Assembly: GCF_030160395.1 (NCBI RefSeq)
Contig: NZ_BSOG01000001.1
Location: forward strand, 1,330,117-1,394,116
Direction of reading: 5' to 3'
Source: Chitinimonas prasina
GTDB taxonomy: Bacteria > Pseudomonadota > Gammaproteobacteria > Burkholderiales > Chitinimonadaceae
DNA length: 64,000 bases
The notes beneath the pieces were generated by a model. That model made no database searches and was not told the DNA's origin. It saw only the letters and a list, made by a program, of their open reading frames with translations. Both the position numbers and the translations under genes were made by a program. Below, in pieces: positions 52,816 to 63,817 of the stretch. Numbering within the stretch: position 1 is the first letter of the stretch; each line of letters begins with the position of its first letter.

Positions 52816-55243
52816 AGGGCTGATTCAGCAGCAGCCATTCCTCGAAGGCCGGCACCGGTAGTGGCGGGCTCAGCAGGTAGCCCTGGACTTCGTCGCAGCC
52901 GGTGTCGCAGACCATATGCCATTCCTCTTCGTTTTCCACCCCTTCGACGATGGTCTTCAGGCCCAGGGTGTGCGACAGGGCCACGATGGCGCGTATCAGG
53001 GTGGCGCCCTGGGGGTTGCGGCGGCAGTTGCTGACGAAGGAGCGGTCTATCTTGATTTCGCTGACCGGCATGGCCTGCAGGTAGGCCAGTGAGGAGTTGC
53101 CGGTGCCGAAGTCGTCCAGCGCCAGCTGGAAGCCCAGCGTACGCAGCGCCTGCATGCTGCTGATGGCGAGCTTGGGGTCGCGCATCACTTCGCTCTCGGT
53201 GATCTCCAGCGTCAGCAGGTGCGGGTTGGCCTTGCTATGCTGCAGGAACTCGGCCACATAGGCGGGCAGGCTGGGGTCGGCCAGGTCGGCGGCCGAGAGG
53301 TTGAGCGATAGCCGCAGAGGTTCGCCCTGTAGTTGCCAGTGCTTGGCCAGCTTGAGCGATTCCACCAGTACCCAGCGGGTCAATTCCACAATCAGGCCGG
53401 TTTTCTCGGCGTAGGGCAGGAAATCGTGCGGGGATACCAGGCCCAGCGTGGGATGTTGCCAGCGCAGCAGCACTTCGGCGCCGGTGACCAGGCCGGTGCG
53501 ACTGACTACCTTGGGCTGCAGGTAGAGCTGCAGCTGGTTTTGCGCCATGGCGGCACGCAGGGCGGACAGCAGGCTGAGCTGGAAGCGCAGGTCGCGCTCC
53601 AGCGCGCCATGGTAGACCTGAGCGTGCTGTTTCTCCTGCTTGGCATGGCCAAGGGCAATTTCGGCGCGGCGCATCAGGAGCTCGATATCGTTGCCATGGG
53701 CCGGGTGCAGTGCGCCTGCCAGCCGTAGGCGGATATCGACCTGCTGCTCATCCACCACCAGCGGCTGGCGTGTCAGGGTGCTGGCCAACAACTGCAGCGA
53801 GCCGGCGCTGGCGCCATCGTCCAGCAGGGTGGCGAACTGGTTGCCGCCTACGCGGGCCAAGGGGCTGTTGGGCCCCAGCTTGCGGCGCAGGCGCTCGGCG
53901 GTTTCCTGCAGCACCCGGTCGCCGGTGTCGTAGCCCAGGGTTTCGTTGATGGCGGCAAAGCCGGCGATATCGAACAGCACCAGGGTACGGGCGCGCTGGT
54001 TGTCCTGTGCCAGCAACTGGTCGCCTTCAAGCAGAAAGCTGCTGCGGTTGGCGAGGCCGGTGGTGCGGTCTGTCATGGTGGCCCGCTCGCGGCTGTGGCG
54101 CAGGCGGGCAGCGCGGTCGGCCAGGGCCAGCGAGAAGATCACGGCTTGCAGCAGGAAGGCGGCCTGGCGGGCATGGGCCGTGTCTATCCAGTCCGGCAGC
54201 AGGCCCACGGCCTGCAGGCCATGGCTCAACTGCCCCAGCCAGGCTGGGTAACCCGCCAGCAGGTCGATACGCAGCAGCAGTACACCGCACCAGATCAGCA
54301 CGATGGGCGACCAGCCGGCCAGGTAGAAGCCGCCGCCACGGAAATCGCCGGCCCGCAGGGCGACCAGGCCGGGCACCAGCATGGCCAGCATGGTCACCAG
54401 CGCCACCAGGTTGTAGTACTGCACCACCCAGGCCGCCAGGGCGGGCACCAGGCCCATCAGGGTGTAGCCCAGTACCAGCCAGCCCAGGCCACGCAGGTAG
54501 CGGGCCAGGCGGGGGGCGTGCTGCTGCAGGTTGGTAAAGCCCAGGCTGAAGCGCAGGCCGGTAAACAGGGCCAGGCCATAGCTGCCCAGCAGCAAGGCCT
54601 GGCTCAGCTGTGGATGGCTGATGGCCAGGCCGGTGGGGCTGATGGCATGGCCGCTGAGCAGGCTCCACAGCAGGGCCAGCATCAGCGTTAGAGCGGTGTA
54701 CCAGCCGGTGGTGGTGTCGCGCAGGGCATAGGCAAACATGCCGCTGACCAGGCCCATGGCAAACAGCAGGGTCAGCAGGGCGCTGCGGATCTGCGCATCG
54801 CGGGATTCCTGGGCCAGCATGTCGGCTGGCGGTTCCATGCTGATATGCACGGTACTGCCTATGGGCAGGTGCATGTCCAGCCTGGCCTGGGCCCATTCGC
54901 CGGGGTACAGGGCCAGGGCGGCGCTGCGGGCGCTGCGCCATATTTGGGGAGCCACATGCCGGTTGGGGCCGGCCGGTTCGCTGCTGACCGTGCTTTGCGG
55001 GACGCTGCGCACGGTTAGCCAGAGCGGGGCGGGGCTGCTGGCTGGCAGATAGGCCCGGATTTGGCAGACCCGCTGCAAGTCGTGGTCAGTTTCCAGCAGG
55101 TGCAGCTTGCCATCGGTAGGCAGCGGCTGCCAGGCAGAGACGCCTGGGGCACAGCGGTACTGTATGGGCGGACTGGCCTGCGCTAGCCCCGGCAGGGCCA
55201 GCAGCAGCCATAGCAGTAACTGGAACAGGGCGGCTGGCTTCAT
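52787..55243 (-). CDS. Membrane GGDEF-EAL cyclic-di-GMP protein with 7TM sensor
   Basis: This is an 818-aa protein. It has a signal peptide, a periplasmic 7TMR-DISMED2-like domain about 20-150, seven membrane segments about 160-385 and a GGDEF domain about 390-550. The GGDEF signature is GGNQF (466-470), so cyclase activity is probably lost. The EAL domain about 555-800 keeps most catalytic residues: EVLLRW (Glu590), NLSAADL, ITESEV, LDDFGTGNSSL, EIKIDRSFV, VEGVEN and QGYLLSPP. This suggests a phosphodiesterase with a degenerate GGDEF that may bind GTP. The stop lies inside the end of the IS remnant, so the C-terminus may have been altered by that insertion. Confidence 0.92.
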   Translation of the reverse strand: MKPAALFQLLLWLLLALPGLAQASPPIQYRCAPGVSAWQPLPTDGKLHLLETDHDLQRVCQIRAYLPASSPAPLWLTVRSVPQSTVSSEPAGPNRHVAPQIWRSARSAALALYPGEWAQARLDMHLPIGSTVHISMEPPADMLAQESRDAQIRSALLTLLFAMGLVSGMFAYALRDTTTGWYTALTLMLALLWSLLSGHAISPTGLAISHPQLSQALLLGSYGLALFTGLRFSLGFTNLQQHAPRLARYLRGLGWLVLGYTLMGLVPALAAWVVQYYNLVALVTMLAMLVPGLVALRAGDFRGGGFYLAGWSPIVLIWCGVLLLRIDLLAGYPAWLGQLSHGLQAVGLLPDWIDTAHARQAAFLLQAVIFSLALADRAARLRHSRERATMTDRTTGLANRSSFLLEGDQLLAQDNQRARTLVLFDIAGFAAINETLGYDTGDRVLQETAERLRRKLGPNSPLARVGGNQFATLLDDGASAGSLQLLASTLTRQPLVVDEQQVDIRLRLAGALHPAHGNDIELLMRRAEIALGHAKQEKQHAQVYHGALERDLRFQLSLLSALRAAMAQNQLQLYLQPKVVSRTGLVTGAEVLLRWQHPTLGLVSPHDFLPYAEKTGLIVELTRWVLVESLKLAKHWQLQGEPLRLSLNLSAADLADPSLPAYVAEFLQHSKANPHLLTLEITESEVMRDPKLAISSMQALRTLGFQLALDDFGTGNSSLAYLQAMPVSEIKIDRSFVSNCRRNPQGATLIRAIVALSHTLGLKTIVEGVENEEEWHMVCDTGCDEVQGYLLSPPLPVPAFEEWLLLNQPYVVPERQTA

Positions 55244-55278
55244 CGGATGGTGCCTGACATGGTCGCCGCCGGTTCCGT

Positions 55279-56357
<1,079 letters not shown>

Positions 56358-56361
<4 letters not shown>

Positions 56362-56801
56362 GATGAGGTGTAGATATCCAGGTGGGCCCGCTCCATCCAG
56401 CGCTCGGGGGCAGCCAGGGGCGTAAAGCCGTATTGTTGGTAAAGGCCGTGGGCGTCGCCGGTCAGCAGTATCCAGCGACGCAGGCCTTGCAGGTCGGGGT
56501 GGCTGATGATGCTGTCCATCAGCCATTTGGAGAGCCCCTGGCCACGGTGGTCAGGGGCGATGAATACATCGCCCAGATAGGCGATGGTGGCGTAGTCGCT
56601 GATCACCCTGGCAAAGCCTACCTGCTGCCCATGGTGATAGACGCCAAAACACAGCGCGCCCTCTACCGAGCGGCGAAAGGTCGCCAGGGGGATATCCTTG
56701 GCCCAGTAGGTGCTGGCGATATAGGCGTGGCACTGGGCCAGGTCCAGCCTGGCCGGGTCGGTATCGATCTGGTACTCGCCATACGTTAGGGGAAAGACCA
56801 T
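56358..56801 (-). CDS. GNAT family N-acetyltransferase
   Basis: This 147-aa protein has the acetyl-CoA motif [20 protein letters not shown] (the D/R-x-x-G-x-G/A loop) and [15 protein letters not shown], the C-terminal GNAT strand. In enterobacteria prfA is followed by the glutamine methyltransferase prmC. Here an acetyltransferase sits between hemA and prfA instead. Substrate is unknown; small molecules or ribosomal proteins are typical for the family. It is translationally coupled to prfA. Confidence 0.88.
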
Positions 56802-56803
56802 GC

Positions 56804-58057
56804 TCAGTCTCCCTCGTGCAGGTGGTAGAGCCGGCGCACGGCATCGATCAGCTCGCCATGCTGGCTGGCGTCGGCCTGGTTGAGTGCGGCCAGCGGCGCG
56901 TGCAGCAGCTTGTTGCTGAGCGACAGCGACAGCGATTCCAGCACGGCGGCCGGGTCCTCGCCCTTGGCCAGCAGCTTGGTGGCACGGTCCAGCTCATGCC
57001 GGCGTAGCCGCTCGGCCTGATCCTTGAGTGCCCTGATGGTGGGTACCAGGGCGCGATTGTCCAGCCACTGCATGAACTCATCGGCACTGCGCTCGACGAT
57101 GCCATCGGCTTCCACCACGGCGTGCTGCCGCTCCGCCCTGCCCTGCCGCACCACTTCCGACAGATCATCGACGGTGTAGAGGTAGACGTCGGGCAGGGCA
57201 CCCACCTCGGGCTCCACATCTCGCGGTACGGCCAGATCCACCATGAAGACAGGTCGGTGCTTGCGCACCTTGATGGCCCGTTCGACCGCGCCCAGGCCGA
57301 TGATGGGCAACTGGCTGGCGGTGCTGGTGACCACGATGTCGTATTGCGGCAGGCGGTCCGGCAGCTCGGCCAGAGCGAAGGCATCGCCACCGAACTGGCT
57401 GGCCAGCGCCTGGCCACGCTCCAGTGTGCGGTTGGCTACCGACAGCCGGCGTGGTTTGCGGGCAGCGAAATGGGTGGCGCACAGCTCTATCATCTCGCCC
57501 GCGCCGATAAACAGCACATTCAGGTCGGCGATATCGGGGAACAGGCGCTCGGCCAGCTTGACCCCGGCGGCGGCCATGGACACCGAATTGGCGCCTATGC
57601 CCGTTTCGCTGCGGACGGCCTTGGCGACCGAGAAGGCTTTCTGGAACAGGCCGTTGAGCGAGGAGCCCAGGCCACCAGCCTCCTGCGCCTCGCGCACGGC
57701 GTCCTTGAGCTGGCCCAGTATCTGGGTCTCGCCCAGCACCATGGAATCCAGCCCCGACGCCACCCTGAACACATGCCGCACGGCCTCGCGATCGGGCAGG
57801 CGGTACAGATAGGGGGCGATACTGGCTGCATCCAGCTGGCGCGAGGCGGCCAGCCAGTTCAGCAGGGTGGCTTCATCGCGTGCCGCCGCGTACAGCTCGG
57901 TGCGGTTGCAGGTAGAGACGATGGCCGCCTCGTGCACGCCCTTCTGCGCCGTCAGTTCGGCCACCGCCGCAGCCAGTTCCTCGGGTGCGAAGGCGAGCTT
58001 CTCCCGCACCGCGATGGGCGCAGTCTCATGATTGAGGCCGAGGGCAAACAGGGACAT
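56804..58057 (-). CDS. hemA: Glutamyl-tRNA reductase
   Basis: This 417-aa protein has the active-site Cys50 in [13 protein letters not shown], the N-terminal [14 protein letters not shown], and the NADPH-binding [20 protein letters not shown]. It reduces glutamyl-tRNA-Glu to glutamate-1-semialdehyde, the first step of tetrapyrrole synthesis by the C5 route. It is the first gene of the hemA-GNAT-prfA operon, which has no obvious intrinsic terminator. Confidence 0.97.
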   Translation of the reverse strand: MSLFALGLNHETAPIAVREKLAFAPEELAAAVAELTAQKGVHEAAIVSTCNRTELYAAARDEATLLNWLAASRQLDAASIAPYLYRLPDREAVRHVFRVASGLDSMVLGETQILGQLKDAVREAQEAGGLGSSLNGLFQKAFSVAKAVRSETGIGANSVSMAAAGVKLAERLFPDIADLNVLFIGAGEMIELCATHFAARKPRRLSVANRTLERGQALASQFGGDAFALAELPDRLPQYDIVVTSTASQLPIIGLGAVERAIKVRKHRPVFMVDLAVPRDVEPEVGALPDVYLYTVDDLSEVVRQGRAERQHAVVEADGIVERSADEFMQWLDNRALVPTIRALKDQAERLRRHELDRATKLLAKGEDPAAVLESLSLSLSNKLLHAPLAALNQADASQHGELIDAVRRLYHLHEGD

Positions 58058-58206
58058 GCGAGGGAGGCGGGACGGGAAAGGGCCTGAATTTTACCCCAGG
58101 CGGGCCCTTGCGAGCCAGAAAGGCTTTTGCGGCAAATACTTGGCCTGCAGGCCGGCGGCGGTGGTGCTGACACCAAGCGGTGGATAAGCGTGGCGCCAGC
58201 TAGCAA

Positions 58207-58229
58207 AAAGCCCGGTCAGACCGGGCTTT
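58207..58229 (-). terminator. Intrinsic terminator of the amino-acid binding protein gene
   Basis: The 10-bp stem AAAGCCCGGT/ACCGGGCTTT with a CAG loop is followed on the minus strand by TTTTT-like sequence (AAAAAG on plus). It is placed 22 bases after the stop of the 58252-59055 gene. Confidence 0.85.
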
Positions 58230-58251
58230 CAGGTGCGGTGAGTTCAAACGC

Positions 58252-59055
58252 TTACTTGGCGTTGATCTTGAACAGGCGCATCAGGGGGGCGTTGGAGTTG
58301 GGGCCAAACCAGCGATCAAAGATCTTGGCGGCTTCACCCGACTGCTCCATGGCGACGATGGTCTTGTTGACCTCTTCCAGCAGGCGCTTTTCGCCCTTGC
58401 GCACGGCAATGCCATAGACTTCCAGCGAGATGGTGACGTTGGGTATCTCGTACTGGGCCTTGTTGGGCATCTTGTTCAAGAGGCCGGCCAGGATGGGCTC
58501 GTCGGTACTGACCGCATCGAGCTGGCCCTTGCCCAGCGCAACGAAGGCTTCGTCGTAATCGCCGAACAGCACCATATTGGCGCCGGGCATTTCACGCGCC
58601 AACTGCTTGGCCGAGGTCGAACCGGTGACGGTGCCGATGGTGGCGCTGGTCAGGTCTTCAATCGAGTTGACCTTGCCTTTGCGGACGACGAACTTCTGGC
58701 CGGTGATGAAATAGCCGTAGCTGAAATCCACCTGCTTTTCGCGCTCAGCGTTCTTGGTCATCGTGGCGATGATCAGATCCACTTCCTTGTTCTGCAGCTT
58801 GGGTACGCGTTGGGCCGATTCCACGCCCTTGACGATCAGGTTGACGCCAAGCTTCTTGGCGATGGCCGCGGCGAAGTCCACGTCATAGCCGGAGATGGTC
58901 TGGGTCTTGGTGTTCAGCACACCGAAAGGGGGGGTGGAATCCTTCACGCCGACCACCAGGGTGCCGCGTTTCTTGATCTCGTCCAGATCGTCCGCCACAG
59001 CAGGTGACAGCATGCACAGCCCCAGCAGGGCGGTCAGCAACAGTTTGATTTTCAT
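58252..59055 (-). CDS. Amino-acid ABC transporter periplasmic binding protein (GlnH-like)
   Basis: This 267-aa protein has a signal peptide (KLLLTALLGLCMLSPAVA). The ligand-binding domain has GTLVVGVKDSTPPFGVLN (Asp/Pro-rich ligand loop), GYDVDFAAAIAKKLGV, LIIATMTKNAERE (T-x-x-R-E), and GTVTGSTSAKQL. It binds a polar amino acid such as glutamate, aspartate or glutamine. No permease or ATPase gene is adjacent, so it must use components encoded elsewhere or act as a sensor. A terminator follows. Confidence 0.9.
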   Translation of the reverse strand: MKIKLLLTALLGLCMLSPAVADDLDEIKKRGTLVVGVKDSTPPFGVLNTKTQTISGYDVDFAAAIAKKLGVNLIVKGVESAQRVPKLQNKEVDLIIATMTKNAEREKQVDFSYGYFITGQKFVVRKGKVNSIEDLTSATIGTVTGSTSAKQLAREMPGANMVLFGDYDEAFVALGKGQLDAVSTDEPILAGLLNKMPNKAQYEIPNVTISLEVYGIAVRKGEKRLLEEVNKTIVAMEQSGEAAKIFDRWFGPNSNAPLMRLFKINAK

Positions 59056-59235
59056 AGGTTTGCTCCGTATTCGACATGGGCGGTCGTGCCAATGTCATTG
59101 TGGTCGCGACCATAGTTCAGTACAAATGCACCGCCTATTAGGGAAAGCGTAGATAAGGATACGGTAATAGAAAAGCCCACTCGGATGAGCGGGCCAGGGT
59201 GATTGCCGCCAAGCGAGGCTGGAGGCGGCGGACGG

Positions 59236-59667
59236 TCAGAACCGGAGCGGGATGGTGAACTTGCGGGCGCCCAGTGATTCGCCATCCAGAAAGGCCTCGA
59301 CAAAGACGGCACTGTCGGTTTTACGCATCAATTCCTGCACCAAGCGCTCCGGTATCTGCACCAGGCCTGCGTTTTTGTCGGGTACATAGCTGCCGTTGAA
59401 ATCGCGGGTATTGATGCCCATGGATTTCAGCAAGGGTCCATCGGTGGCAGAAAAACGCAGGGTAAGGGCCGAGTCATCGCGCGGTGGGTGCTGTTCGCGG
59501 GTGGTCTTGCCCAGCTCTATCCAGACCGGCCAATGGCCCGCCATACGGCGGGCCTGGGCGGTGGTCTGGACGGGCGAGCGGGCGCCGGGCTCCTTGGCTG
59601 CGCCGCTGCTGAACAGCGAGGAGAAGGCACTGAGGAGACGGGAAAACCAACTCTGATCGCTTGCCAT
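59236..59667 (-). CDS. Conserved-looking hypothetical protein
   Basis: This 143-aa protein begins MASDQSWFSRLLSAFSSLFS, an amphipathic start that could be membrane-associated. It continues with a beta-rich domain (WPVWIELGKTTREQ, LTLRFSATDGPLLKSMGINT, AVFVEAFLDGESLGARKFTI). No catalytic motif recognised. It lies between purD and the transporter gene, same strand, and may be co-transcribed with purD. The ribosome site (GAGG-like) and length support a real gene. Confidence 0.65.
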   Translation of the reverse strand: MASDQSWFSRLLSAFSSLFSSGAAKEPGARSPVQTTAQARRMAGHWPVWIELGKTTREQHPPRDDSALTLRFSATDGPLLKSMGINTRDFNGSYVPDKNAGLVQIPERLVQELMRKTDSAVFVEAFLDGESLGARKFTIPLRF

Positions 59668-59696
59668 GGCCTACCTAACGATGAGGGGAGCGTGGG

Positions 59697-60983
59697 TCAG
59701 CTGCCGGCCGGCTTACGGGCAATGGCCCGATGGCCGATATCACGGCGGCACTGCATACCTTCAAAGTGTATGCCGTCTATGACTTCATAGGCGCCCTTTT
59801 GTGCCATCTTCACGCTGTCGCCCAACGCGGTGACGCAAAGTACGCGGCCGCCATTGGTGACGATCTTCTCGCCCTGCTGCGCCGTACCGGCATGGAACAC
59901 CAGCACGTCTTCTGCCTGGGTGTCTGGCAGGCCGTGTATCACGTCGCCCTTGCGCGGGGCGTCGGGGTAGCCGCCGGCTGCCAGTACCACGCCCAGCGCG
60001 ACACGACGGTCCCATTCGGCCTCAGTCTGGTCCAGCGTCTGGTTGACGGCGTGCTCCAGCAGCATGACAAAGTCGGTCTTGAGGCGTGCCATGATGGGCT
60101 GGGTTTCCGGGTCGCCCATGCGGCAGTTGAACTCCACCACGCTGACCGCGCCCTCGTCATCCACCATCAGGCCGGCGTAAAGAAAGCCGGTGTACGGTAT
60201 GCCGTCACGGGCCATGCCGGCCACGGTGGGCAGTATCACCTCGCGCATGGCGCGGGCGTGGACTTCGGGTGTGACCACCGGGGCGGGCGAATAGGCGCCC
60301 ATGCCGCCGGTATTGGGGCCTTCGTCATTCTCTTTCAGGCGCTTGTGGTCCTGTGAGCTGGCCAGGGCCAGCACATGGCGGCCATCCACCATCACGATAA
60401 AGCTGGCTTCCTCGCCCTTGAGGAAATCCTCTATCACCACCCGGGCGCCTGCATCGCCCATCTTGTTGTCCAGCAGCATGCTGTCGATGGCGGCGTGCGC
60501 TTCAGCCAAGGTCATGGCCACGATCACGCCCTTGCCGGCAGCAAGACCATCGGCCTTGATGACGATGGGGGCGCCACGGCCCTCCACATAGGCATGGGCT
60601 TCAGTGGCATCAGCAAAGGTGCGGTACTGGGCGGTAGGGATGCCATGGCGAGTCATGAAGGCCTTGGCGAAATCCTTGGAGCTTTCCAGCTGGGCGGCGG
60701 CGCGGGTGGGGCCGAATATCTTCAGGCCGGCCTCACGGAAGGCATCGACCACGCCAGCCGCCAGGGGGGCCTCGGGGCCGACCACGGTCAGGGCCACGTT
60801 TTCGCGCTGGGCAAAGGCCACCAGCTCGGGGATGCTGGTGACATCGACATTGGTGAGGCCGGCTTCACGGGCGGTGCCGGGGTTACCGGGCGCCACGAAG
60901 ACCTTGCTGACGCGGGGGGACTGGGCAATTTTCCAGGCCAGGGCGTGTTCGCGGCCGCCGGAGCCGATGACGAGTACGTTCAT
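59697..60983 (-). CDS. purD: Phosphoribosylamine-glycine ligase (GAR synthetase)
   Basis: This 428-aa ATP-grasp enzyme has VIGSGGREHALAWK at the N-terminus, the ATP-grasp part IVIKADGLAAGKGVIVAMT, and EEASFIVMVDGRHVL. The motif YTGFLYAGLMVDDEG and VVEFNCRMGDPETQ give the metal-binding Glu and Asn. It makes GAR in the second step of purine synthesis. It follows purH on the same strand, with the 185-bp repeats between. Confidence 0.97.
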   Translation of the reverse strand: MNVLVIGSGGREHALAWKIAQSPRVSKVFVAPGNPGTAREAGLTNVDVTSIPELVAFAQRENVALTVVGPEAPLAAGVVDAFREAGLKIFGPTRAAAQLESSKDFAKAFMTRHGIPTAQYRTFADATEAHAYVEGRGAPIVIKADGLAAGKGVIVAMTLAEAHAAIDSMLLDNKMGDAGARVVIEDFLKGEEASFIVMVDGRHVLALASSQDHKRLKENDEGPNTGGMGAYSPAPVVTPEVHARAMREVILPTVAGMARDGIPYTGFLYAGLMVDDEGAVSVVEFNCRMGDPETQPIMARLKTDFVMLLEHAVNQTLDQTEAEWDRRVALGVVLAAGGYPDAPRKGDVIHGLPDTQAEDVLVFHAGTAQQGEKIVTNGGRVLCVTALGDSVKMAQKGAYEVIDGIHFEGMQCRRDIGHRAIARKPAGS

Positions 60984-61058
60984 GCTTGCCTCATAGGGGT
61001 AAGGAGTGAGGCTTGCCCGCTGCTGGCAGCTGGCAAGCCTTACTGCTCACCGGGCCGA

Positions 61059-61074
61059 TGTTCCACATGGAACC
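61059..61074. other. parS-like palindrome upstream of purD
   Basis: TGTTCCACATGGAACC matches the ParB-binding consensus variant TGTTCCACGTGGAACA at 14 of 16 positions. It lies 76 bases before the purD start, in the leader. With the site at 6355 it makes two candidate sites in the window, but neither is perfect. Confidence 0.35.
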
Positions 61075-61142
61075 TTGGCCCAGATACCTGCTTGCGTGTT
61101 GCACTTGGCGCCTCCCACGCACCTTGCAAGGTGGACTTCCGT

Positions 61143-61650
61143 CGCGGCGGCGAGGGAGGTGGGTGTGTGCTCGACCGGGGAAGAGCCTACTGGTTCAGAC
61201 TGCGCTGGCGTTTAGCGCCAGGGTTTCCCTGGCGCCTGCGCCGTCCGATACCACCCATCTATGACTTGCGTCCATACCAAGCGCTCAAGCCCATTCAAAA
61301 TGATGACGAGCGTGAGCGAGGCTCCCGCGCGGCGGCGCGGGCGGGGGGTGTGGGCTCAATCAAGGAAGAGCCTACTGGTTCAGACTGCGCTGGCGTTTAG
61401 CGCCAGGGTTTCCCTGGCGCCTGCGCCGTCCGATACCACCCATCTATGACTTGCGTCCATACCAAGCGCTCAAGCCCATTCAAAATGATGACGAGCGTGA
61501 GCGAGGCTCCCGCGCGGCGGCGCGGGCGGGGGGTGTGGGCTCAATCAAGGAAGAGCCTACTGGTTCAGACTGCGCTGGCGTTTAGCGCCAGGGTTTCCCT
61601 GGCGCCTGCGCCGTCCGATACCACCCATCAGTGACTTGCGTTCATAGCAG
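61143..61650. repeat. 185-bp tandem repeat with nested hairpins, between purH and purD
   Basis: Units start at 61181, 61366 and 61551, period exactly 185 bp. The two full copies are almost identical, and the third covers about 100 bases. A more diverged partial copy precedes them at about 61143. Each unit contains stacked hairpins: CTGGCG-TTTA-GCGCCAG and CCAGGG-TTT-CCCTGG, plus a CGCG-rich run (CTCCCGCGCGGCGGCGCGGG). An open frame of 62 codons repeats with it, with start and stop overlapping as ATGA, but this reflects the repeat, not a gene. It lies directly after the purH stop and would be transcribed as purH 3' or purD 5' RNA. Confidence 0.85.
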
Positions 61651-61654
61651 GCTC

Positions 61655-63217
61655 TCAATGCCGGAAGTGGCGCACGCCAGTCACCACCATGGCAATGCCA
61701 TGCTCGTCGGCTGCGGCAATGACTTCCTCGTCACGCATGGAGCCGCCAGGTTGGACGATAGCACTGACACCGTTCTCGGCGATCACGTCCACGCCATCGC
61801 GGAAGGGGAAGAAGGCATCGGAAGCGCAGACCGAGCCCTTCAGTGCCAGCTGGGCATGCTGGGCCTTGATGGCAGCGATGCGGGTGGAGTCCACCCGGCT
61901 CATCTGGCCCGCGCCTACGCCCAGGGTACGGCCGCCGCCACAGAACACGATGGCATTGGATTTGACGAACTGGGCCACGCGCCAGGCGAACAGCAGGTCT
62001 TTCAGCTGCTCGGCGGTCGGTGCCAGCTTGGTCACCACCTTGAAGTCGGCCGTGGTGATGTGATGGATATCGGGTGTCTGTACCAGGATGCCGCCACCCA
62101 CGCGCTTGAGGTCAAAGCGGTTGGCGCCATCCTGCAGGGCGACTTGCAGCACCCGTACATTTTTCTTGGCGGCGATGATGGCGCGGGCTTCATCCGAGAA
62201 GCCGGGGGCGATCAGCACTTCCAGGAACTGGCCGGTGACGGCCTCCACGGTGGCCGCATCCACTTCGCGGTTGAAGGCGATGATGCCGCCAAAGGCGCTG
62301 GTGGTATCGGTGGCAAAGGCCAGCTGGTAGGCGGTCAGCGTATCGGCGGCAATGGCAACGCCACAGGGGTTGGCATGCTTGACGATGACGCAGGCCGGCT
62401 CATCGAAGGCCTTGACGGCTTCCCAGGCGGCATCGGAATCGGCGATGTTGTTGTAGCTCAGTTCCTTGCCCTGCAATTGCTGGTAGCCGGCCAGGCTGCC
62501 CACGGCAGGGTGCAGGTCACGATAGAAGGCCGCAGCCTGGTGAGGGTTTTCGCCGTAGCGCATGTCCTGCACCTTTTCCACGCTGATATTGAGGCGGGCG
62601 GGGAAGGTCTGCTGGGTACCGTCCTCGTTCAGCGAAGTCAGGTAGTTGGAGATGGCGCCATCGTAGGCTGCCGTGTGGCTGAAGGCCTTCTTGGCCAGGC
62701 GGCGGCGGGTGGGCATGCCCAGAGCGCCGTCGTTGGCTTGCAACTCGGCCACCAGTGGGGCGTAATCGGCAACATCCGTGACGATGGCGACAAAGGCGTG
62801 GTTCTTGGCGGCGGAACGCACCATGGCCGGGCCGCCGATGTCGATGTTCTCGATGGCATCGTCAAAATCGCAATCGGGCTTGGCGATGGTGGCCTCGAAA
62901 GGGTAGAGGTTGACGCAGACCAGGTCGATGCTGCCTATGCCGTGCTCGGCCATCTTGCTGACATGGCCGGCCAGATCGCGGCGGCCCAGGATGCCACCGT
63001 GGATCTTGGGGTGCAGGGTCTTGACGCGGCCATCCAGCATCTCGGGGAAGCCGGTGTAGTCGGCCACCTCGATGACCTTGACCCCGGCTTCCGCCAGCAT
63101 CTTGGCGGTGCCGCCAGTGGAAAGTATCTCCACCCCAAAACCGGCCAGGGCCTGGGCGAATTCCAGTACACCGGTTTTGTCGGAGACGCTGATCAGCGCA
63201 CGTTTGATATTGACCAT
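61655..63217 (-). CDS. purH: Bifunctional AICAR transformylase/IMP cyclohydrolase
   Basis: This 520-aa enzyme performs the last two steps of IMP synthesis. The N-terminal cyclohydrolase part ([52 protein letters not shown]) is followed by the transformylase. The latter has [20 protein letters not shown] and [12 protein letters not shown] with the catalytic Lys-His pair. The start at 63217 (MVNIKRAL) matches the family; an in-frame ATG at 63238 is less likely. It is downstream of fis and upstream of purD, a common betaproteobacterial order. Confidence 0.97.
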   Translation of the reverse strand: MVNIKRALISVSDKTGVLEFAQALAGFGVEILSTGGTAKMLAEAGVKVIEVADYTGFPEMLDGRVKTLHPKIHGGILGRRDLAGHVSKMAEHGIGSIDLVCVNLYPFEATIAKPDCDFDDAIENIDIGGPAMVRSAAKNHAFVAIVTDVADYAPLVAELQANDGALGMPTRRRLAKKAFSHTAAYDGAISNYLTSLNEDGTQQTFPARLNISVEKVQDMRYGENPHQAAAFYRDLHPAVGSLAGYQQLQGKELSYNNIADSDAAWEAVKAFDEPACVIVKHANPCGVAIAADTLTAYQLAFATDTTSAFGGIIAFNREVDAATVEAVTGQFLEVLIAPGFSDEARAIIAAKKNVRVLQVALQDGANRFDLKRVGGGILVQTPDIHHITTADFKVVTKLAPTAEQLKDLLFAWRVAQFVKSNAIVFCGGGRTLGVGAGQMSRVDSTRIAAIKAQHAQLALKGSVCASDAFFPFRDGVDVIAENGVSAIVQPGGSMRDEEVIAAADEHGIAMVVTGVRHFRH

Positions 63218-63253
63218 GGTTGCTTGCTCATAAGACAAAGTGAAAGATAAAAC

Positions 63254-63817
63254 TTAGCAGCTGCCAGCCCCGGCTGCCGTTGCCTTGGCGCCAGTGGAGG
63301 GGACGACCGCCAGTCCGTGCAGGGCGGCGCGGACAAAGTCGGTCTTGGCACCGGCGTAGGCCTTGCTATCGGTCGGATACTGCCGTGCCAACATCTGCTT
63401 GAGTGCGGCGTAATCGGCCCTCAGCGTCGGGTTGTTGCGCAGGCAGTCGCGAAATGCCAGGTGTTCGCGCCAGAAGGGACTGTCCACCACCACCATATGC
63501 AGATGGTGGGTACGCAGCCCCGCCTGCTGGCGGGTGAAATAATGGCGCCCAGCTATACCGAACTCGCCATGGTGCTGGTACCCGAGCGCCGCCAGTGGGG
63601 CGATGCAGGCTGCGTGCTCCGACAATGCGGTCAGTCCCAGCATCAGATCCAGCACCGGCTTGGCGCAGAGGCCAGTCACGGCGGTGGAGCCAATATGGGC
63701 CAACACTACACCCGGCAGGGCGGTGGCGATGGCGTGGGCGGCTTGGTCATAGGCCTCCGACCAGTCCGCATTGTGTTCGACCAGCACTACCGTGCCTTCA
63801 ACCAGTCCCAGGCTCAT
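63254..63817 (-). CDS. GrpB family protein
   Basis: This 187-aa protein of the GrpB (UPF0157) family, nucleotidyltransferase-related, has VLAHIGSTAVTGLCAKPVLDLMLG (GSTxVxGLxAKPxxD signature), HHLHMVVVDSPFWREHL and FRDCLRNNPTLRADYAALK. The family's function is not known; some members are fused to CoaE or act on phosphorylated substrates. The start overlaps the fis stop by four bases (ATGA), so it is coupled to fis, which is not its usual neighbour. Confidence 0.88.
   Translation of the reverse strand: MSLGLVEGTVVLVEHNADWSEAYDQAAHAIATALPGVVLAHIGSTAVTGLCAKPVLDLMLGLTALSEHAACIAPLAALGYQHHGEFGIAGRHYFTRQQAGLRTHHLHMVVVDSPFWREHLAFRDCLRNNPTLRADYAALKQMLARQYPTDSKAYAGAKTDFVRAALHGLAVVPSTGAKATAAGAGSC

Noticed and set aside
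61261-61634. Repeated 62-codon frames with overlapping stop and start in the 185-bp repeat
   Set aside because: Identical because the DNA is tandemly repeated; no ribosome site, and the hairpins explain the sequence better.
61631-63250. 539-codon frame opposite purH
   Set aside because: Shadow of purH in the opposite strand; low-complexity Gly/Val/Asp-rich product and no supporting signals.
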